Source: Planctomycetaceae bacterium (GTDB lineage Bacteria > Planctomycetota > Phycisphaerae > Tepidisphaerales > Tepidisphaeraceae). From it: a stretch of 64,000 bases of DNA. Under the pieces are notes generated by a model. That model saw only the letters and a program-made list of their open reading frames with translations. It did no database searches and was not told the DNA's origin. A program made the position numbers and the translations under genes. The stretch is taken from positions 62,001 through 126,000 of the forward strand of contig JAIYCY010000025.1 in NCBI GenBank assembly GCA_027487775.1. The letters run 5' to 3'. Positions 57,999-64,000 of the stretch are shown here, one piece after another; position 1 is the stretch's first letter, and each line of letters opens with the position of its first letter.

Positions 57999-58130
57999 CA
58001 TTCCGGCACGCTCGCGCGCGCATTCAGACGCCCTCGCGCGCGCATTCGGACGCCCTCGCGCGCGCATTCAGACGCCCTCGCGTGCACATTCAAACACGCT
58101 CGCGCACACATTCAGAAGCAATCGCGCATG
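57999..58130. repeat. Tandem array, six units of exactly 22 bp
   Basis: Consensus CATTCAGACGCCCTCGCGCGCG, six copies with no indels. Units 2 and 3 differ by one base; divergence grows toward the right end (CATTCAGAAGCAATCGCGCATG). The tail of each unit is alternating CG, prone to Z-DNA or slippage. Confidence 0.92.
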
Positions 58131-58493
58131 AGTTAGATGCTCGTGTCCAACTCACGCCCTTCCGTACGCGTTCCGCGCACTCGCGCACCTGCGCACCCGC
58201 CCACCCGCGCGATCGTCGAGGGGCCTACGTCCGAGTAGATCAACCGCCCATTTTTCGCGAGCGATTGCGTAAGCCAGTCGTTACAACCGTTGCGTCTTAA
58301 CATGATCCCACCACTCGGTACGTCGATCGGACTGAATTCGCCATGCGCAGCTGCACAAGTCGTGGCATACTCGGTCTGATCGGGCCGATATTCTGTTGGG
58401 ATGATCGTCGCCGGTCGTCTCGCGAAGACGTGTCGGGTGAGTGTTGGATGCGTCTGAGTCGAATGGGTTTGAAGTACCTTGAAAGGGCCTCTC

Positions 58494-61400
58494 GTGAAGA
58501 CATCCGTGCTTCCTCGTGATCGATCCGTCGTCCTTGCACGAGCGACTGCGTCAGTTCGCGCGTCGCTGCCGCTCGAAGCCCTCGAGTCGCGCCGGCTTCT
58601 GACCACCATCACCGCCACCGCGCCCTTCCACGGGCAGCAGTCCGTCGCCGTCGGTGCCAACATCACCGTCACCTTCGGTAAAGCGATGACCGCCTCCACG
58701 CTGACCGCCTCGACCATTCAACTGCGTGACTCTGCCAACAATCTGCTCACCACGTCGCTCAGCTACAACAGCACCAGCCGCGTTCTCACGATCGATCCGA
58801 GCGCGAATCTCATCAGCAATTCCAACTACTATCGCGTGACCGTCGTCGGCGGATCGTCGGGCGTTCGTGCCACGGACAACACGACGCTGGCCTCGACGTA
58901 CAACTTTGAGTTCACGGCAGGCACGCCGAATTTCAGCGAACAGACGGTTTTCAGCGGGCTCTATCAGCCCGTCAACGTCGAGTTCGCGCCCAACGGCCGC
59001 ATTTATGTCGCCGAGAAGAGCGGCCTCGTGAAGATGTTCGATTCCCTCACCGACACGACCGCCGACACCGTGATCGATTTGCGGGTCAACACCCACAACT
59101 ACTGGGATCGTGGGATGCTCGGCATGACGCTTGATCCGCAATTCAACAGCGGCAGGCCGTTCCTCTACGTGCTCTACGTCTATGACGGTTTGATTGGGGG
59201 CCCCGCACCGCGCAACGGCACCAACAACAACGCCGACGATTCTGCGGTCGATCCGCTCGGCAACGGCGCGCTCGCCAGCGGACGGCTCAGCCGTTTCACG
59301 ATCGGCGCCGACGGTCGCCCGGTCGGCGGGGAGCAAGTCCTCATCCACGACTGGGTCCAACAGTTCCCCAGCCATGCGATCGGCGACGTCAAATTCGGCC
59401 CCGACGGCTTCCTCTACGCCTCTGCCGGCGATGGCGCGAGCTTCAATTTCGTCGACTGGGGACAAAACGGAAATCCCTTCAACGATCCTGCTCAGGAGGG
59501 CGGCGCCTTGCGGTCGCTCGACATCCTGAGCTCAGGCGATCCCACCGGACTCGACGGGACCATCATTCGCGTCAATCCCGACACAGGCCTTGGCGCACCG
59601 GGCAATCCCTTTGCAAACAGTTCTGACATCAACAACCGCCGAATCATCGCCTACGGCCTGCGCAACCCATTCCGCATCCAGTTCAAGCCCGGCACCAGCG
59701 AACTCTACATCGCCGACACCGGCTGGGGCGCGTTCGAAGAAATCAACGTCATCCCCAACGCCTCCAGCGGATCATCGCTCAACTTCGGCTGGCCTGCCTA
59801 TGAAGGCCCCGCCCGACAGAGCGGATACGACGGCGCGAATCTTCCGCTGATCGAATCCCTCTACGCCAATCCGTCTGCACACTCCACGCCCTGGCTCGCC
59901 TATCGCCACAATGAACAGGTCGTCCCCGGCTCGACCGAACCGACCGGTGGAAGCAGTCCGACCGGCATCGCCTTTTACGGCGCCGGTACGTATCCCGGCG
60001 CATACGCGGGCTCGATGTTCTGGTCCGACTACTCGCGCGGCCGAACCTATGTCAATTTCGTCGGCCCCGATGGTCAGCTTTCTCCGACCAATCGCGTCCT
60101 GTTCCCCTCCACGCGAAAGGTCGTGGAACTCGAACGCGGGCCCGACGGAAACATTTATTTCGTGGACATGCAGCAAGGCGCTGTTCGGCGCTGGGTCGCA
60201 ACGGGCTACAACCGCGCACCCACCGCCGTCGTTTCTGCCGATCGCACGAACGGCCCGTCTCCGCTGACTGTCCGCTTCGACGGGCGCGCTAGCTCTGATC
60301 CCGACCTAGGCGACACGCTCAGCTATTCCTGGGATCTCAACGGCGACAACATCTTCGGCGATTCATCGCTTGCACAGCCGCAGTTCACCTACACCACGCC
60401 CGGCACGTTCACCGCGCGTCTGCGTGTCACCGATCCCGCCGGCGCGACCGACACCGCCTCCATCGACATTAATGTCGGCAACAACGCGCCCGTTCCGACC
60501 ATCACTTCGCCTCTGACGACGCTTCGCTGGCAGGTCGATCAAACCATCAGCTTCGCCGGCTCGGCAACCGACGTCGAGGACGGCACACTCGCTGCCTCAC
60601 GCCTGCAATGGAATCTCGTGCTCGTGCACGGCAACGAAATCGATCCCACCAACACGCACGAACACCCCATCACCAGCTTCACCGGCACCAGCGGTTCGTT
60701 CGTCGCACCCGATCATGAATGGCCGAGCTGGATCGAACTGCGGCTCACCGCCACCGACTCGCGCGGACTGTCCACCACGGTCACGCGTCGACTCGATCCT
60801 CAGACCTCCACGCTCAATTTCGCAACGAATCCGCCGGGCCTGCGTATCGCGATCAACGGCACCGACTTTGTCACGCCCTTTTCGCGCACCGTCATCGTCG
60901 GCAGCAGCAACACCATCTCCGCGGTCACTCCGCAAAATCTTGGCGCGACCACCTATCTGTTCGGCTCATGGAGCCACGCACAGCCCGCCACCCACGCGCT
61001 GACCGCCCCCGCTGCCACCACCACCTACACCGCGACCTACAACGCCTCCACGCTCCAAAGACTCACCGGAACGGTCATCGGCACGACCGGATCCTTCAAC
61101 AACTCAGGCAACACGCGCGAGCGTGTGTTCGATGACGACACCGCAACATTCTTCGACGCCCCGGTCGGCAACGGCGCGTGGGCGGGCCTGGATCTCGGCT
61201 CGACGCGAACGATCCAGCAACTCCGCTTCTTCCCGCGTGACGGATGGACACCGCGCATGGTCGGCGGACGCTTCCAGGCATCCAACAGCGCGACGTTCTC
61301 GAGCGGCGTTGTCGATCTGCATGTCGTCGGCGGAGAGCCGACCAACAACCAGTGGGTGAACGTGCTGGTCAATGGCACCACGCCCTATCGCTATGTGCGT

Positions 61401-62906
61401 TATCTTTCGCCGAACGACGGATGGGCCAACATCGCCGAGGTCGAGTTCTACACCGCCGTCATCTCCGATCCGCCGGTTGCGCCCAGTTTCCTCACGGGCT
61501 GGTTTGCCTCGCCGGGCGTGCAGCTTTTCTGGAATGACGAGTCGAGCAACGAAACCGGCTTTAAGATCGAACGACGCCTCGGGACAGGCAGTTTTGCCGA
61601 GATCGGAACCGTCGGCGCAGGCGTTCGCGAGTTCTTCGATACCACCATCGTCGGCGGAAACAGCTACGGTTACCGCGTTCGCGCCTTCAACGCCTCTGCC
61701 AACAGCCCTTACACCGACATCGTCACGATCGCGACCCAGCCGGTTATTCCAACCGCGCCCGCAGCTCCGACTGCACTGACCGCAACGCCGGTCAGCGCCA
61801 CGCTCATCCGACTCACCTGGGCGGACAACTCAAACAGCGAAACCGACTTCCGCATCGATCGTCGTCTGCCCGGCGGAGTCTTTACACAACTCGGTCTTGT
61901 CGGTTCGAACGTGACCGTCTTCGACGATCCGACCGCAGCAGCTTCCACGACCTACGAGTACCGCGTCCTTGCCACCAATGCCGGCGGAACAAGCGATCCG
62001 AGCAACACGGCCAGCGCGACCACGCCCGCGCCCAGCGGCGCACCTGCGGCGCCGTCGGCACTGAGTGCGGGCGTCAACAGCGATCGTTCTGTCACGCTCA
62101 ACTGGACCGACAACGCGAACAACGAATCAGGCTTCCAAATCGAACGTCGATTCACTGGCTGGATCTGGGAGGCCGCCGGCACCGTCACCGCCAACGTCCG
62201 AACTTTCACCGACTCCGCCACGCTCGGGGATGCCCAGTACGAATATCGCGTCCGCGCCGTGAACGGTTCGGTCGGAAGCGGCTGGAGCAACGTCGTCGGC
62301 GTGAACACCGCCGTTGTCGGTCAACAACCTCCGCTCGCGCCCAGCAGCCTCGCCGCCTCCCCCAACAGCTCCACCCGCATCGACCTGTCATGGCAGGACA
62401 ACAGCGGTGATGAAATCGGCTTCCGTGTCGAACGTCGTCTGCCCGGCGGATCGTGGGCACAGATCGGGACCACCAGCGCGAACGTAAACACCTACGCCGA
62501 CTCCACTGTCGTCGCGGGCACGACCTACGAGTATCGCGTCCGCGCCGCCGGCAACGGATCTACGTTTAGCACCTACTCCAACGCCACAAGTGCCACCACG
62601 CCGGGCGGAACCGGAATCCCAGCCGCCCCGTCTGGCCTGACCGCCTCATGGCGCGGCAATCCCAACCGTGTCGTCCTCAACTGGCTGGACAACAGCAGCA
62701 ACGAAAACGCGTTCCGCATCGAACGTCGCTTTGCGGGCTGGATCTGGGAATCCATCGACACCGTCGCAGCCAACATACGCACGTTCACCGACTCCAGCGC
62801 CATCGCGGGCGTCGTGTACGAGTACCGCATCGTCGCGATCGGCGGAGGCGGGCCCAGCAGCCCGAGCAACACCGTTCTCGTCGACACCACCGTCGCGCCG
62901 GTGTGA
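58494..62906 (+). CDS. Giant secreted multidomain protein with planctomycete LEPR-XLL-type signal
   Basis: A 1470-residue exoprotein. The N terminus carries PLEALESRRLL (about residues 27-37), the LEPR-XLL type sorting motif of planctomycetes. Domains in order: SbsA-like Ig domain (40-145), glucose/sorbosone dehydrogenase beta-propeller (155-615; LYQPVNVEFAPNGRIYVAEK, AYGLRNPFRIQFKPGT), PKD domain (620-705), Ig-like segment, F5/8 C-type discoidin domain (about 885-1040), and four to five fibronectin III repeats with the recurring D-N-x-x-x-E-x-x-F-x-I-x-R-R motif. A sugar-oxidising, polysaccharide-binding role is likely. The GTG start has AAAGG. Confidence 0.88.
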   Translation: MKTSVLPRDRSVVLARATASVRASLPLEALESRRLLTTITATAPFHGQQSVAVGANITVTFGKAMTASTLTASTIQLRDSANNLLTTSLSYNSTSRVLTIDPSANLISNSNYYRVTVVGGSSGVRATDNTTLASTYNFEFTAGTPNFSEQTVFSGLYQPVNVEFAPNGRIYVAEKSGLVKMFDSLTDTTADTVIDLRVNTHNYWDRGMLGMTLDPQFNSGRPFLYVLYVYDGLIGGPAPRNGTNNNADDSAVDPLGNGALASGRLSRFTIGADGRPVGGEQVLIHDWVQQFPSHAIGDVKFGPDGFLYASAGDGASFNFVDWGQNGNPFNDPAQEGGALRSLDILSSGDPTGLDGTIIRVNPDTGLGAPGNPFANSSDINNRRIIAYGLRNPFRIQFKPGTSELYIADTGWGAFEEINVIPNASSGSSLNFGWPAYEGPARQSGYDGANLPLIESLYANPSAHSTPWLAYRHNEQVVPGSTEPTGGSSPTGIAFYGAGTYPGAYAGSMFWSDYSRGRTYVNFVGPDGQLSPTNRVLFPSTRKVVELERGPDGNIYFVDMQQGAVRRWVATGYNRAPTAVVSADRTNGPSPLTVRFDGRASSDPDLGDTLSYSWDLNGDNIFGDSSLAQPQFTYTTPGTFTARLRVTDPAGATDTASIDINVGNNAPVPTITSPLTTLRWQVDQTISFAGSATDVEDGTLAASRLQWNLVLVHGNEIDPTNTHEHPITSFTGTSGSFVAPDHEWPSWIELRLTATDSRGLSTTVTRRLDPQTSTLNFATNPPGLRIAINGTDFVTPFSRTVIVGSSNTISAVTPQNLGATTYLFGSWSHAQPATHALTAPAATTTYTATYNASTLQRLTGTVIGTTGSFNNSGNTRERVFDDDTATFFDAPVGNGAWAGLDLGSTRTIQQLRFFPRDGWTPRMVGGRFQASNSATFSSGVVDLHVVGGEPTNNQWVNVLVNGTTPYRYVRYLSPNDGWANIAEVEFYTAVISDPPVAPSFLTGWFASPGVQLFWNDESSNETGFKIERRLGTGSFAEIGTVGAGVREFFDTTIVGGNSYGYRVRAFNASANSPYTDIVTIATQPVIPTAPAAPTALTATPVSATLIRLTWADNSNSETDFRIDRRLPGGVFTQLGLVGSNVTVFDDPTAAASTTYEYRVLATNAGGTSDPSNTASATTPAPSGAPAAPSALSAGVNSDRSVTLNWTDNANNESGFQIERRFTGWIWEAAGTVTANVRTFTDSATLGDAQYEYRVRAVNGSVGSGWSNVVGVNTAVVGQQPPLAPSSLAASPNSSTRIDLSWQDNSGDEIGFRVERRLPGGSWAQIGTTSANVNTYADSTVVAGTTYEYRVRAAGNGSTFSTYSNATSATTPGGTGIPAAPSGLTASWRGNPNRVVLNWLDNSSNENAFRIERRFAGWIWESIDTVAANIRTFTDSSAIAGVVYEYRIVAIGGGGPSSPSNTVLVDTTVAPV

Positions 62907-63085
62907 TCGATCGCAGGCTTGACGACACCGCCCGGACGTCATGCCTTGACGCGAGAGAAAAAAGATGAGGGCGGCCGACGGGCCCGCCCTCTGCGGAGGA
63001 GGAGTCTGTTCTCAGTCATGCAGGTCAGCAACACGTCTTGCCAGACCACGCACACTGATTTTTTGTATCAATTCCATGTGAGAGG

Positions 63086-63138
63086 ATTCGGCATCACCCG
63101 GCGATGCCATCACTCGGCGATGCACATCACTCTTCGGT
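63086..63138 (-). repeat. Tandem array of three 16-20-bp units spanning a stop codon
   Basis: In minus-strand reading ACCGAAGAGTGATGTGCATC, GCCGAGTGATGGCATC and GCCGGGTGATGCCGAAT are in series. The first holds the last codons (Glu-Glu) and TGA of the small membrane protein gene; the same TGATG recurs 17 and 33 bases further on. Confidence 0.75.
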
Positions 63139-63471
63139 GTTCGGGAAAGCTTCCTCAGCGATGGAGATGGCCTCGGCGGCAGCGAACTCGACGGTCGGCT
63201 GTGAGAACTCTGCTGCCCGTGGTGCGACGATCACCGCTTGCGCGACTGCTTCACCGATCTCACCCGAGAGATAGGTCGCTGGGATGAGCAGAAGGCCCAG
63301 CCCGGTCCCGATGAACAGGCCGCGCATCAGCGATTCACGCGAACGTTGACGAAGCGTCCGGGCGGCGGGCGAAACATCCAGCGACCGCGGGGCGAGCCGA
63401 TCAGCCTCCGGCGAGAGGTCGACCGTGTCCGAGGTAAGATCCAACGACTTGTCTTCAGCAACTTGACTCAT
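63127..63471 (-). CDS. Small single-span membrane protein, 114 aa
   Basis: Family not recognised. A charged N-terminal half (about 1-48) leads to one membrane helix (LFIGTGLGLLLIPATYLSG, about 52-70) and an Ala/Glu-rich outer tail (EFAAAEAISIAEEAFPNTEE). GGAAT-type ribosome site is weak. Its stop codon is part of a short tandem array. It lies between the giant exoprotein gene and murA. Confidence 0.6.
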   Translation of the reverse strand: MSQVAEDKSLDLTSDTVDLSPEADRLAPRSLDVSPAARTLRQRSRESLMRGLFIGTGLGLLLIPATYLSGEIGEAVAQAVIVAPRAAEFSQPTVEFAAAEAISIAEEAFPNTEE

Positions 63472-63651
63472 GTGTATTCCTTGTTCTCTTGCTTCCGTGC
63501 GTTTTCAACTGACTTCCAAATGCACTGACTTGCTCGGGATCGCGCCATGCCCTGCCATTACGGCACGCGGCGGGCTGATCACTTGCCTCTCTCGCATGCA
63601 CTTCATTGCACACGTTTGATGCAAGCGTATTGGCAACCTTCGTGCCACAAC

Positions 63652-63691
63652 CAAAATCAAATGAAAATGGCCTTGGCGCGATGCCAAGGCC
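63652..63691 (-). terminator. Intrinsic terminator after murA
   Basis: In the minus direction GGCCTTGGC and GCCAAGGCC form a perfect 9-bp stem with a five-base loop, followed by ATTTTCATTTGATTTT. It begins 36 bp after the murA stop. Confidence 0.85.
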
Positions 63692-63727
63692 GATGGGGCG
63701 TAGAGGGGATGCTGGATCGCCGCTCAA

Positions 63728-64000
<273 letters not shown>

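Larger units (their letters stand above)
57486..58493. other. 1008-bp repeat-rich spacer
   Basis: The largest gene-free stretch. It contains a CATCATCAC array (57608-57673), the second copy of the 36-bp palindrome and a 22-bp array (57999-58130). After it comes a further stretch of CGCACC/CGCGCAC words (58160-58215). The last 150 bp before the giant exoprotein gene should hold its promoter. No credible gene is seen on either strand. Confidence 0.7.

Noticed and set aside
57999-58130. CRISPR array
   Set aside because: The 22-bp units are contiguous, with no unique spacers between them.

Overview
The window (about 60 % GC, densely coded on both strands) reads as a chromosomal segment of a planctomycete, most likely of the class Phycisphaerae. 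This is inferred from a prepilin-like protein with an H-x-DG tail signature, a 1470-residue exoprotein with a planctomycete-type N-terminal signal (PLEALESRRLL), a DUF4159/prenyltransferase-fold protein, a DUF4914 protein, a PEP-CTERM-like exported protein and a flotillin/NfeD operon. No tRNA, rRNA, CRISPR array, insertion sequence or prophage was recognised by eye. Start codons are a mix of ATG, GTG and TTG, and many genes lack a clear Shine-Dalgarno site.

Layout. 1-6.1 kb: a minus-strand flagellar operon (TPR protein, FlgN-like chaperone, histidine kinase, sigma-54 activator, flgB, start of flgC). 6.3-10.2 kb: ribosome hibernation factor, then a plus-strand membrane operon nfeD / short nfeD / floA / linker protein. 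10.9-23.1 kb: a mixed housekeeping stretch (cysteine-desulfurase-family enzyme, fructosamine-kinase-family protein, aspartate/glutamate leucyltransferase, oxidoreductase, sialate O-acetylesterase, DHH phosphoesterase, phospholipase D-type synthase, uppS, DUF2752). 23.1-28.3 kb: ligA and a ComEA-like HhH protein, a receiver-less sigma-54 activator and a phage-type ASCH-like protein. 28.4-33.0 kb: a lipoprotein island related to YcfL, LpoB and COG3014. 33.2-44.1 kb: TadG-like protein, CNNM/CBS protein, ECF sigma factor, CrtI-like desaturase, pseudopilin, dihydrouridine synthase, PEP-CTERM-like protein and a polytopic TPR protein. 44.3-52.3 kb: folD, DUF4914 P-loop protein, ACT protein, saccharopine dehydrogenase-family enzyme divergent from an unrecognised 470-residue protein, and an MFS transporter. 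52.7-64 kb: small envelope proteins, DUF4159 protein, SppA peptidase, a 1 kb repeat-rich spacer, the giant exoprotein, a small membrane protein and the C-terminal end of MurA.

How the genes fit together. Envelope biology dominates: undecaprenyl pyrophosphate synthase, MurA, LpoB-like lipoproteins, flotillin/NfeD, SppA, cardiolipin-synthase-type PLD, pseudopilins and several exported proteins. The kinase/activator pair sits inside the flagellar operon and probably times flagellar gene expression through sigma-54.

The most unusual signal is non-coding. At least four genes end inside the first unit of a short tandem array (period 16-21 bp), so the gene's own stop codon is part of the repeat. 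After folD this makes six in-frame TGA codons exactly 21 bp apart. Other spacers hold arrays with unrelated units of 15, 18, 20 and 22 bp, and a 36-bp palindrome of one family occurs twice, 44 kb apart.
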